A stretch of DNA of 50,049 nt. It comes from a bacterium (GTDB lineage Bacteria > Campylobacterota > Campylobacteria > Campylobacterales > Sulfurovaceae). Each line of letters opens with the position of its first letter. Position 1 is the first letter of the stretch. The position numbers were made by a program, and so were the translations under genes. The stretch is from positions 1 through 50,049 of the forward strand of contig JAHJJU010000085.1 in NCBI GenBank assembly GCA_018822805.1, given 5' to 3'. This document shows positions 6,869-15,403 of this stretch, piece by piece. The notes under the pieces were generated by a model. It was given only the letters and a program-made list of their open reading frames with translations. It did not search any database and was not told where the DNA came from.

Positions 6869-8248
6869 TTATTTCTTGGTCACAAATTTAGGGTCAGCAC
6901 ATCCGGCAGGTCCATAAGGACAAACATATTTAGGTTGTTTGGTCTCTACACTCCAGTTGTTTGCTTTGAGTAAATCTTCTTTACTTACTTTTGATTCAAC
7001 TACTTGAACATCAAAAATATACTCAACGGCTTTGTTAGGATCCCAAACTTTACCATCGATAAATTTGTTGTACTCGTCCACACCATCTTTTTTCCAAGCA
7101 CTTGGTGGTAAGATATAGCCAACTTCTTTAGCTACTTCGGCAAAAAGGTCTGGTCTATAAACTTTTTCAATGGTCTCTTTCATATTAACTGGTTTGTCAA
7201 TTTGTCCCCATCGGTACATTTGGGTGATAAACCACATACCATGACTGTAGTAAGGATAGGCTGCATAATAGTTGGCAAATACATTAAACATAGGGTTGCT
7301 ACTGTCTACCCCTTTGTTGTAGAGAAACGTTCCACTCATCGATTTTCTAAGAACATTTTTAGGTGCTTTTACATAGTTCTTTTTAGCCAAATAACCAATT
7401 GCTTCTTCTCTGTTTTCCCATGAAGCATCAAGCCACATTTGAGCTTCGATAACGGCTTTCATTACGGCTTTAGTCGTCTCCGGATACTTCTTTACAAAAT
7501 CAGCTCTGGCTTGAAGTACTTTTTCAGGATTGTTGTTCCAAATGTCATAGTTGGTAACCAGTGCAGAACCTTTTCCTTTGAGTACGATTCGTGAGTTCCA
7601 AGGCTCACCGACACAGTAACCCTCAATATTTCCGGCAATCAAGTTCGACGGCATGGTTGGTGGAGGGAATGGTTTAATGGTACAGTCGGTATCCGGCACA
7701 ATTCCTGCCGATGCCATCCAGTAACGTAGCTCATAGTTGTGGGTTGAAACAGGGTGAACCATACCAAAACTGAGTGGCTGATATTTGTCACCCTCTGCTT
7801 TATGTTTGGCGTCAATGTACTTTTTAAGACTGTCAGCCGTTACAGGTCGGGTTGTTTTGTCCAATCCATATTTTTCCATCTCTTTAATAATGTTGTTACC
7901 GTAAGTGATGGCATTTCCATTAAAGTCTAATGATAAAAGGGCTTGAAGGTGAGCATCACCATTAATTCCTAAAGTCGCAGCGATTGGCATACCGGCTAAA
8001 GCATGTGAAAAGTCATACTCTCCAGAAATTACTTTTTGCTGAATACCGGGCCATCCACCACCCTCTTTGGCGACGTGGACATTCAATCCATATTTTTTAA
8101 AGAAACCTTTCTCTTTAGCGATAACCAATGGTGCACAATCGGTTAAGGCAATAAAACCAATTTTTAAGTCGGTTTTTTCAGGGGTAGCAAAAACAGCAGA
8201 AGCTGAGATTGACAAGAGAAGAGAGGCTTTTACAAGATTCTTTAACAT
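6869..8248 (-). CDS. nrtA: Nitrate-binding protein NrtA
   Basis: This 459-residue periplasmic solute-binding protein of the NrtA/CmpA family has a signal peptide ending near residue 21 (SASAVFA). The mature start DLKIGFIALTDCAPLVIAKEKGFFKKYGL is the family hallmark, and GNIEGYCVGEPWNSR and ANNWSVETKQPKYVCPYGPAGC are also typical. It binds nitrate (possibly nitrite) and hands it to NrtB. It is the first gene of the transporter and is separated from the kinase gene by an AT-rich region with dyad symmetries that probably holds its promoter. Confidence 0.94.
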   Translation of the reverse strand: MLKNLVKASLLLSISASAVFATPEKTDLKIGFIALTDCAPLVIAKEKGFFKKYGLNVHVAKEGGGWPGIQQKVISGEYDFSHALAGMPIAATLGINGDAHLQALLSLDFNGNAITYGNNIIKEMEKYGLDKTTRPVTADSLKKYIDAKHKAEGDKYQPLSFGMVHPVSTHNYELRYWMASAGIVPDTDCTIKPFPPPTMPSNLIAGNIEGYCVGEPWNSRIVLKGKGSALVTNYDIWNNNPEKVLQARADFVKKYPETTKAVMKAVIEAQMWLDASWENREEAIGYLAKKNYVKAPKNVLRKSMSGTFLYNKGVDSSNPMFNVFANYYAAYPYYSHGMWFITQMYRWGQIDKPVNMKETIEKVYRPDLFAEVAKEVGYILPPSAWKKDGVDEYNKFIDGKVWDPNKAVEYIFDVQVVESKVSKEDLLKANNWSVETKQPKYVCPYGPAGCADPKFVTKK

Positions 8249-8261
8249 TTTGACTCCTTAT

Positions 8262-8400
8262 TTTTACATTAAAATGTTTTTGATAGGTTTATTTTATCCT
8301 AAAAACATACAATATATTTTCAATATATGTATAATTTTTATACAATATATTCTTAATTTTACATTAAATATGATTAATTATTGGTCATTAATTTAATGTA
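8262..8400. promoter_or_regulatory. nrtA upstream AT-rich dyads
   Basis: This 186-base gap contains ACATTAAAATGT (8266-8277, perfect dyad), GTATAATTTTTATAC (about 8329-8343), and TACATTAAAT near 8360 mirrored by ATTTAATGTA near 8391-8400. The GTATA-N5-TATAC dyad followed about 15-17 bases later by ACATTAA recurs upstream of the first nas gene and, as a half-site, before the fusion gene. These are candidate operators for a shared nitrogen or nitrate regulator. Confidence 0.4.
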
Positions 8401-8434
8401 TAAAAATAATTAATACTTTGGGATAAGCTACTAC

Positions 8435-10054
8435 TTATTTTAGGAATAAAAAAATAAGCAGTAGATTGAGTAGAAACGAAAGGGTAAAGGCAATTCTATA
8501 AAAGAGTGAAGGGTTTCGCTCTTGTAGGGTCATATTTTGATTGAAGAAAGGTTTTACTCTGTCGGGATTATTGAGTTCAAAAAGCATTTCAGAGTAGTGT
8601 TGGTAACGGTATTTACCCTCTTTACTTATGGTACGTAACAGTATACTATTGAGCCAGTTGGGTATGTTTGGGTTATGTTTTATGGGCTGAACAGGATTTT
8701 TAAAATTTGGGCTTTGAAACGGTTCGATCTCACCATAAGGGAATTTACCTGTAAGGGCTTCGTAGAGGGTTACCCCCATAGCAAAGAGCTCGGTAGATTC
8801 ATTAATACTGCTTTCATGAAAACGCTCAGGTGCCAAATAAGAAGGCGTTCCTGCTTTGGAATTAATGCTATAAAGTTCAGTCATAGAGCCAAAATCAATG
8901 ACTTTAAAAACATGTTTTCCATCACGTTCACTAATCATAATATTTTCGGGTTTTATGTCGCCATGCACAAGGTCAAATTTTAAAAGATATTGGCCCATTT
9001 TTAGGAGCATCTTTACCAAGTTAACACTGTCATCTACCGATAGTGGTCGTTTTTTGAGGTGGCTTTTTAGGTCAATACCCTCCAAAAGGTTCATTACATA
9101 GTAGCGATGAGTACGATTTTTAGGAATGACGGCTTTTGGGAAAAAACCAGCCTTGAGTCGTTTTGCATTCCATGCTTCTTTAACAAATAAGTCAAGTAGA
9201 CGAGCGTCGTCAATTGCCTCTACGGGAGCAAATTTTAAGACATAGTTTTTGCCTTTGTTGGAACAGAGCCAAGTACGATGGTTTTGAATAAGCGACTTTT
9301 TCAAAAGATACCCATCTATCTCCATACCCACTGTTAACTTTTTAGGAATAATCAGCTCTTGTTGTTTTAAAATCTCGATTTGATTAATCTCATTTATTTG
9401 AACCACTACAGCTGTGGTATCATCCGGAAGGTTATTCTCCATTAGACGACTGGCTTGTTTTACAAGATGGTGTGCACCCATGGTGGTGCCTGTCTCAAGT
9501 CGGTTGTCACTCATAACACCGTAGAGTCCATCACTACAGAGTAGAAGGTTGTCTCCTTTTGCAATGGTGTTTTCAAAATAGTAAGGGCTAACAACATCAG
9601 CAATTCCAATGGCTTGGGTTAACATGCTTCCTTCAGCTTGGTCATTCGAGAGTTGGGTGAGTTTTTTATCGCGTAAGAGGTAAATTCGGCTGTCTCCTAC
9701 ATTGGCTCCATAAAGTCGGTCTCCCTCTATTACAGCGATGGTAAGTGTGGTGACCAATTCAGGGCGTTCATAATTTATCATCGACTCTTGATAAAGTATA
9801 CTGTTAATAGAACGGATAAAAGTTTTAATGGATTTTTCAATACTCCAACTCTGTGGACGATTTTTAAAGTTGGTCATAAGGTGGGTCGTAACTCTTTTGG
9901 CAGCCTCAGCTCCTTCATCGGCAGAACCGACACCGTCGCAAACTACGGCAATGGTTAGCTCGTTCATGGTTTTTACATCGTAGAAGTCATCTCCTACCAA
10001 CTCTTTTCTCTTAGCTAAGGAGAAACCTGAAACTTTGATGTTTTTTTTACTCAT
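8435..10054 (-). CDS. PP2C phosphatase-Ser/Thr kinase fusion, membrane-anchored
   Basis: This 539-residue protein joins two opposed activities. Residues about 1-235 are a PP2C phosphatase (GDDFYDV, VVCDGVGSADEG, GDSRIYLL, LLCSDGLYGVM, DDTTAVVV). Residues about 255-500 are a Hanks-type kinase with Lys in YVLKFAP (about 271), catalytic loop VHGDIKPEN (about 360-368), IDFGSM and YLAPERF. The catalytic loop has HGD in place of HRD. A C-terminal helix (IAFTLSFLLNLLLIFLFLK) anchors it in the inner membrane. The ATG at 10054 follows AAAGGTGG; the upstream GTG lies inside that ribosome site. Similar fusions accompany nitrate assimilation genes in other Proteobacteria; the target is not known. Confidence 0.9.
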   Translation of the reverse strand: MSKKNIKVSGFSLAKRKELVGDDFYDVKTMNELTIAVVCDGVGSADEGAEAAKRVTTHLMTNFKNRPQSWSIEKSIKTFIRSINSILYQESMINYERPELVTTLTIAVIEGDRLYGANVGDSRIYLLRDKKLTQLSNDQAEGSMLTQAIGIADVVSPYYFENTIAKGDNLLLCSDGLYGVMSDNRLETGTTMGAHHLVKQASRLMENNLPDDTTAVVVQINEINQIEILKQQELIIPKKLTVGMEIDGYLLKKSLIQNHRTWLCSNKGKNYVLKFAPVEAIDDARLLDLFVKEAWNAKRLKAGFFPKAVIPKNRTHRYYVMNLLEGIDLKSHLKKRPLSVDDSVNLVKMLLKMGQYLLKFDLVHGDIKPENIMISERDGKHVFKVIDFGSMTELYSINSKAGTPSYLAPERFHESSINESTELFAMGVTLYEALTGKFPYGEIEPFQSPNFKNPVQPIKHNPNIPNWLNSILLRTISKEGKYRYQHYSEMLFELNNPDRVKPFFNQNMTLQERNPSLFYRIAFTLSFLLNLLLIFLFLK

Positions 10055-10097
10055 AAATGTTACCACCTTTAAAATTCAGATAAATTTTGTCTGAAAC

Positions 10098-10119
10098 GGA
10101 CAGCCACTGGGGGCTGTCC
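10098..10119. repeat. Palindromic repeat, GGACAGCC core
   Basis: GGACAGCC and GGCTGTCC pair around a six-base loop, followed by CCTACGG, so the reverse strand reads CCGTAGGG and then the palindrome. It lies between narK and the kinase gene and belongs to the GTAGGG-flanked palindrome type seen at 6.8 and 36.8 kb. Confidence 0.65.
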
Positions 10120-10128
10120 CTACGGATT

Positions 10129-11409
10129 TTAGATTCGTCCACCGGCTTGAACGCCCCAAGTGGTTCTCCATCGCGTCTTCACCAGTGAGATACCTGCAAT
10201 AGCAAGAAGTACCACCGTTGCAAAGATCATAAATCCGGCTGCATATCCATCAAATGCCCCTTTTGACCAACCAAGGGTTTGAATCAACGCTGTACCACCA
10301 AGTCCACCTGCTGCACCTACGATTCCTGTCATGATTCCGATATCTTTACCAAACCGTTGTGGAACCAGTTGGAAAACAGCACCGTTTGCCATACCGAGGT
10401 TTGCCATGATTAAGAAAAGAACCACAATGGCTAAACCAAATGGTAGTGTCATGGTCGCATTAAGAATTGCCAAGATTGCTACCGTTCCAAAGAAGAAGTA
10501 GAGTGATTTTACTCCACCAAGTTTATCGGCAATCGCTCCACCTACAGGTCGTAAAACTGCACCGGCAAAGATACAGAAAGCTCCAAAGTACCCAGCCACA
10601 ACTTTAACATTCTCTTCATTTAGATAGGCTTCACCAAATGCAGACATATCTATTTGATAGGTGTTCATAAGGTAAACTTTCATGTACCCTGCAAACCCAA
10701 CAAATCCACCAAAACTAATGGCATAGAAGAGGTTAAACCACCATGTATCTCTATCTTTGAGAAGTTTACCATAATCTTTTAACTTTTTAGGACGAACAGT
10801 ATAGACCTCAGCAGGGGCATCTTTGGCTAAAAAGAGATAGGCTACAAAAACAACGATTGCCATAACGGCACCCACCAAGAATACGGCTTCCCAACCCCAA
10901 ATTTCAGCGATTTTTGGAGCAAAAAGGAAGTCAATAACCACACCGATGTTACCGGCACCTGCAATACCCAAAACAACGCCTTGAAGTTTTGGTGGATACC
11001 ACTGACCGGCTTGAGGAAGGGCAACGGCAAACGAAGCCCCTGCAAAACCAAGACCAAGGGCTACAATAAGCAGTTGGTTATAGGTAATAGTGCTACCCAA
11101 TATATACGCCATAAGCAGTGCAGAAATAACAATGAACTGTGCTACCAAAGCTGTCTTTTTGGCTCCAAACTTATCAACCCCAAATCCCAGTACAATTCTA
11201 AGAATCGCCCCTGATAAAATTGGGAGTGAAAGTAAGGTTGCTTTCTCTCCTGCTGTCATCATGTGACCTGTTAAAGCCAACGCTTCTGTAATCTCTGTAC
11301 TCAGTGGTCCCAACATTGTCCAGACCATAAAACTCATATCGAAATATAAGAATGCCATAAACAAAGTCATTCCGTGACCTTGTCCCTTTAACGCTTTAAA
11401 TCCTGCCAT
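10129..11409 (-). CDS. narK: Nitrate/nitrite MFS transporter
   Basis: This 426-residue, 12-helix major facilitator of the NarK/NasA family carries nitrate-signature segments: GFAGASFAVALPQAGQWYPP with GVVLGIAGAGNIGVV in the first half, and IMANLGMANGAVFQLVPQRF with GIVGAAGGLGG in the second. It would import nitrate and might export nitrite. It heads a minus-strand series with the kinase fusion and nrtABD, so the cell has both a secondary and an ATP-driven uptake route. It diverges from the first nas gene across a 209-base regulatory gap. Confidence 0.93.
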   Translation of the reverse strand: MAGFKALKGQGHGMTLFMAFLYFDMSFMVWTMLGPLSTEITEALALTGHMMTAGEKATLLSLPILSGAILRIVLGFGVDKFGAKKTALVAQFIVISALLMAYILGSTITYNQLLIVALGLGFAGASFAVALPQAGQWYPPKLQGVVLGIAGAGNIGVVIDFLFAPKIAEIWGWEAVFLVGAVMAIVVFVAYLFLAKDAPAEVYTVRPKKLKDYGKLLKDRDTWWFNLFYAISFGGFVGFAGYMKVYLMNTYQIDMSAFGEAYLNEENVKVVAGYFGAFCIFAGAVLRPVGGAIADKLGGVKSLYFFFGTVAILAILNATMTLPFGLAIVVLFLIMANLGMANGAVFQLVPQRFGKDIGIMTGIVGAAGGLGGTALIQTLGWSKGAFDGYAAGFMIFATVVLLAIAGISLVKTRWRTTWGVQAGGRI

Positions 11410-11474
11410 AATCTTCCTTTTAATCTTAAAATTTCATAATTATATCTATTGAACTGTCTTTTTTATTCATATTA

Positions 11475-11584
11475 TTGTATAAAATTTATACAATTAACTT
11501 AAAAATACATTAAAAAATATGTTTTTTATTTAAGTAGTCTTATTGTCTCTTTTTTCATCCCTCTTTTTCTTAACTTTACATTAA
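11475..11584. promoter_or_regulatory. narK-nas divergent regulatory region
   Basis: ATTGTATAAAATTTATACAAT (about 11474-11494) has 8-base arms ATTGTATA/TATACAAT. It is followed 15 bases later by ACATTAA, and again by TTTACATTAA at 11575-11584. The same arrangement lies upstream of nrtA. It would be placed to control both divergent genes. Confidence 0.45.
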
Positions 11585-11618
11585 TCTACGATATGATAAA
11601 AGATAAAGAAGAATTTAC

Positions 11619-13634
11619 ATGAGGATTATAAGGTTAAAAGAAATGGTAATAAAGTCAGTTTGTGGATATTGTGGGGTGGGGTGTGGTATTGAGTTTGATA
11701 CCCATCGGTTAATAGGGGATGTCGCCTATCCTATTAATGAGGGGAAACTCTGTTCTAAAGGGGTGTCGGAGTTGATAAGCATTCAAACAGCATCACGACT
11801 CTTACGACCGTTAATGCGAGAGCGTATAGAGGAGGGGTATGAGGTTTCGACTTGGGATAAGAGCATTGCTAAAATTGTATCAGCCATTCAAAAAGCCCCT
11901 AAAGAGAGAGTGGGAATTTACCTTTCAGGACAACTCCTTACCGAAGATTATTATGTTGCCAATAAACTGGGAAAAGGGTTTATCGGTACGAACAATGTGG
12001 ACACCAACAGCCGAACCTGTATGGCATCTGCCGTGACAGCACACATTAAAGCGTTTGGAATTGACTATGTGCCTGTGCGTATGAAGGACATTTTTAAATC
12101 GGACTTGCTTATTTTGGTGGGAGCCAATACAGCCGAAGCCCATGTGGTGTTTCATAATCAAATTGTAAAAGCCAAAAAACAAGGGCTTAAAATCATCGTC
12201 ATTGACCCCCGTTTAACAGATACAGCAAAGATAGCCGATGTGCATCTGCCGATTAAAGTAGGAAGTGATATAGACTTTTTTAATTTGGTCGCTTCACGGA
12301 TTATAGATGAAGGGTTGGTGGATGAAGCATTTATAGAGAAATCGGTGAACAATTTTACGCTTTTAAAAAATAAGTTCAAACGGATTCCTAAAACCAAAAT
12401 GCTTAAACGAACAGGGATAACACAAGAGCAGTTTGAAGAGTTTTGGGAACTCTTTAAAGCCAATGAGAACATCATCTCGGCATGGACAATGGGGTTGAAC
12501 CAGTCGAGTCAAGGGGTGGACAAAAATCTTGCACTCATCAATATTCATCTACTCACAGGTAAAATCTTTAAAGAGGGCAATGGACCCTTTAGCTTAACCG
12601 GACAACCCAATGCGATGGGAGGGCGTGAAGTAGGGGGACTCTCTACCATGTTGGCAGTCCATTTTGGGTTTGATAAAGATTCCATTAAAAAGGTTTCAGA
12701 ATTTTGGGGAACCGATAAGATAGACAACAAAGCAGGACTCACTGCCACCGAGATGATGAAAGCCAATTTGGAGGTACTGATTATCTGCCATACCGACCCT
12801 GTTTACCACTTACCCAATCGACATGAGACGGAACGATTGATGAAAAAGATTCCTTTGGTGGTGGAGATTAATGCGTATGAGAACTCTGAAACGTCAAACT
12901 TTGCCCACATTAAACTACCAGCTGCTCCATGGGGTGAAAAAGAGGGAACACAGACCAATATGGACAGAACCATCACCAAACAGATGAAACTGACCCGTAC
13001 CTCAATAGACTGTAAAGCCGATTGGGAGATTTTTCAGCTCTTGGGTCAAGCCTTGGGGTATAGAGAGGCGTTTAATTTTAAAAACCCTCAAGAGATTTTT
13101 GAAGAGTTTCAAGCGATGTGCCGATTGAATCCCCATCTGGACATCTACAATGCCAATTATAAAGAGTTAAACAGTGAACCTTTTGTATGGGGCGAAAAGA
13201 TTCGTCAAGAGGGGAAATTTTTTACCAAAAATCAAAAAGCCAACTTACATTTTGTTGAGAACCGTCTGATGAGTGAAAAAATTTCCCTCACCCATCCGTT
13301 TATTCTCTTGACAGGACGAACCCGAGACCAGTGGCACTCCGGAACCAAAACCAACCTGCCAAAAACCCTGCTGTACCATAAAAAGCTCAACTTCTGTGAG
13401 ATTCACCCCAATGATGCGAAAGCCTTGGGACTTAGAAATGGTGATGCCATTAAAATTATTTCTGCTAGAGGAGCCATAGAGAGTGAAGCCTTGATTACCG
13501 ATACCATTCGTGAAAAAACACTCTTTGTCCCTTTGAGTAACCGAGAAATTAATTATTTGACCAATGATTTACTTGACAGTGAGTCGATGGAGCCTGACTA
13601 TAATCATACCCCGGTACAGATAGAGAGGTTGTAA
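11619..13634 (+). CDS. Nas-type nitrate reductase catalytic subunit (671 aa)
   Basis: This cytoplasmic molybdopterin oxidoreductase has no Tat signal. An N-terminal [4Fe-4S] site is formed by Cys15, 18, 22 and 45 (SVCGYCGVGCG and KLCSKG). Family motifs include DTNSRTCMASAV, LLILVGANTAEAHVV, AWTMGLNQSSQG, GQPNAMGGREVGG and, near the C-terminus, LTGRTRDQWHSGTKT. These match assimilatory nitrate reductases (NasA/NarB) better than formate dehydrogenases. It lacks the C-terminal [2Fe-2S] BFD domain of NasA, so it needs a separate electron donor, plausibly the downstream Fe-S/membrane fusion. The start is uncertain: ATG at 11643 is also possible. Confidence 0.85.
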   Translation: MRIIRLKEMVIKSVCGYCGVGCGIEFDTHRLIGDVAYPINEGKLCSKGVSELISIQTASRLLRPLMRERIEEGYEVSTWDKSIAKIVSAIQKAPKERVGIYLSGQLLTEDYYVANKLGKGFIGTNNVDTNSRTCMASAVTAHIKAFGIDYVPVRMKDIFKSDLLILVGANTAEAHVVFHNQIVKAKKQGLKIIVIDPRLTDTAKIADVHLPIKVGSDIDFFNLVASRIIDEGLVDEAFIEKSVNNFTLLKNKFKRIPKTKMLKRTGITQEQFEEFWELFKANENIISAWTMGLNQSSQGVDKNLALINIHLLTGKIFKEGNGPFSLTGQPNAMGGREVGGLSTMLAVHFGFDKDSIKKVSEFWGTDKIDNKAGLTATEMMKANLEVLIICHTDPVYHLPNRHETERLMKKIPLVVEINAYENSETSNFAHIKLPAAPWGEKEGTQTNMDRTITKQMKLTRTSIDCKADWEIFQLLGQALGYREAFNFKNPQEIFEEFQAMCRLNPHLDIYNANYKELNSEPFVWGEKIRQEGKFFTKNQKANLHFVENRLMSEKISLTHPFILLTGRTRDQWHSGTKTNLPKTLLYHKKLNFCEIHPNDAKALGLRNGDAIKIISARGAIESEALITDTIREKTLFVPLSNREINYLTNDLLDSESMEPDYNHTPVQIERL

Positions 13635-13726
13635 TTTTACAACCTTAAAAATACATAAAATTTATATTATATCCTTCTTTAAATAAATAATAATTCCTAA
13701 TTATTCAATAATTGTCTATTTTTTAT

Positions 13727-13752
13727 ACATAAAAATATTAATTTTACATTAA
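13727..13752 (+). promoter_or_regulatory. Upstream element of the Fe-S fusion gene
   Basis: TTTTTATAC followed 17 bases later by ACATTAA repeats the half-site and spacing seen in the other two nitrate-gene regulatory regions, with ACTATAATG just downstream. It probably marks the promoter for the gene starting at 13794. Confidence 0.4.
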
Positions 13753-13793
13753 TTTATGACTATAATGAAAAAAAGAGTATCCAGAGAGATAAA

Positions 13794-15395
13794 ATGAATT
13801 ATAGTCCATTAGAGAGTTTTATAAACCACCAAGCTGATACAGGAATGCAGTGTGGTAACTACAGTATAGAGGTTCCTGATCTTAAAGAGGGAGAGCAGTA
13901 CCGTTTTCACTTTGATGCCACTGCCTGTGTGGGGTGTCACTGTTGTGAAGCTGCTTGTAATGAGCTTCAGAACAACCCAGCTGAGGTCAAGTGGCGACGT
14001 GTTGGCGAGATGGAGGGGGGTGAGTTTCCTCATGTTTTACAGTTCTTTAACTCCATGTCCTGTAATCACTGTATCGAGCCTGAGTGTCTTATTGGCTGTC
14101 CTACCAACTCCTATGTGAAGTTTGAAAATAACGGGATTGTTTGGCACGATGATGACGCTTGTATCGGGTGTCAATACTGCACATGGAACTGCCCTTATGA
14201 AGTGCCTGTGATGAATTATGACCGAGGCATCGTCACCAAGTGTGACATGTGTCATGATAAATTGGCAGTTAATGAAACCCCTGCTTGTGTTCAAGCCTGT
14301 CCTGCCGGTGCCATCGAGATAGAGGTGGTACACAAAGAGGCGTGGATACAGTACGACATGGAAAAAGAGGGGGTTGCTCCTCATTTGCCTGATGTACAGA
14401 TAACCAAACCGACCACACGTTATACCTTACCTGAAAACATGCCCAAAGATGGTAAAAATGGATTGAAACCTGCTGATGAGCGACTACTCAAACCTGCTCA
14501 TGCTGAATTGCCGTTGGTCTTTATGACGGTATTGACACAAGTCTCCTTGGGGGCATTTTTAGCACTCTTTTTAGGTCAAGTGCTTTTCTCATTAGGCTTT
14601 AATTTACCTGAACCTACCTTAGCCATGGCGATTATGGCATTTATACCCTCAGCGATTGGTTTGCCACTTTCGGCACTGCATTTGGGTCGTCCTATTTTAG
14701 CCATGACAGCCATGAAAAATTGGCGAACTTCATGGCTAAGTCGTGAAGCAATTGCATTGGGAGCCTATACAGGGTTAGCCACGCTGGTTGCAGGGATGTA
14801 CTTTTTAGAGATTAAAGGTTTTATCCTTATTTTAGTGATGACCATGACCCTACTGATGGGGCTGTTTGGTATCTATGCACAGTCGATGATTTACCGTGTA
14901 CGCGCCAGACCTGCATGGAACAGAGCTTCAACAACCAAACGCTTTTTTGGTTCAGGGTATGTTGGGTTTCTACTTATTGCGATGATGCTTTTAATAAGCA
15001 ATGGAAAAGAGGGAGCCATGGTGCTTTTAGCTGTAGCATTGCTTTCAGGAATGGCACAAGTGCTGATTATCTACGATGAGGTGATGTTTTACCGTCATTT
15101 AGACAAAGAGGGGTCATTGTACTATCAGTTAAACCGAACACGTATTTTATTACAAGAGCATTTTGGTCAGATTAAAAAGTTTAGACTCTACTCTTTGATT
15201 GTTTTTGCGTTGTCTTTGCCGTTGTTGGCAATACTCTTTACGGCGAGTGGATTAATAGGTTTGGCGATTGTTACATTGGTGGTAGCGACTATTGGGGCAT
15301 TGGTGAGTGAGTTGGCAGGTCGTTACCTGTTTTATCGAACCGTTGTTCCTTTGGGCTTGGCTGGGAACTTTTTTGCCGGGAATCAGAGGGGATAG
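13794..15395 (+). CDS. DmsB-DmsC-type Fe-S/membrane fusion
   Basis: This 533-residue protein fuses two usual partner subunits. Residues about 40-190 are a four-cluster ferredoxin domain with CVGCHCCEAAC, CNHCIEPECLIGC, CIGCQYCTWNC and CDMCHD...CVQACPAG. Residues about 240-530 are a DmsC-like anchor with around eight helices (PLVFMTVLTQVSLGAFLALF onward, including PLSALHLGRPILAMTAMKNWRTSWLSREA). It should oxidise quinol in the membrane and pass electrons to a cytoplasmic molybdenum enzyme. Lying between two Nas catalytic subunits, it is the probable electron donor for nitrate reduction. This function is inferred from context. Confidence 0.85.
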   Translation: MNYSPLESFINHQADTGMQCGNYSIEVPDLKEGEQYRFHFDATACVGCHCCEAACNELQNNPAEVKWRRVGEMEGGEFPHVLQFFNSMSCNHCIEPECLIGCPTNSYVKFENNGIVWHDDDACIGCQYCTWNCPYEVPVMNYDRGIVTKCDMCHDKLAVNETPACVQACPAGAIEIEVVHKEAWIQYDMEKEGVAPHLPDVQITKPTTRYTLPENMPKDGKNGLKPADERLLKPAHAELPLVFMTVLTQVSLGAFLALFLGQVLFSLGFNLPEPTLAMAIMAFIPSAIGLPLSALHLGRPILAMTAMKNWRTSWLSREAIALGAYTGLATLVAGMYFLEIKGFILILVMTMTLLMGLFGIYAQSMIYRVRARPAWNRASTTKRFFGSGYVGFLLIAMMLLISNGKEGAMVLLAVALLSGMAQVLIIYDEVMFYRHLDKEGSLYYQLNRTRILLQEHFGQIKKFRLYSLIVFALSLPLLAILFTASGLIGLAIVTLVVATIGALVSELAGRYLFYRTVVPLGLAGNFFAGNQRG

Positions 15396-15403
15396 GAGAA
15401 AAA

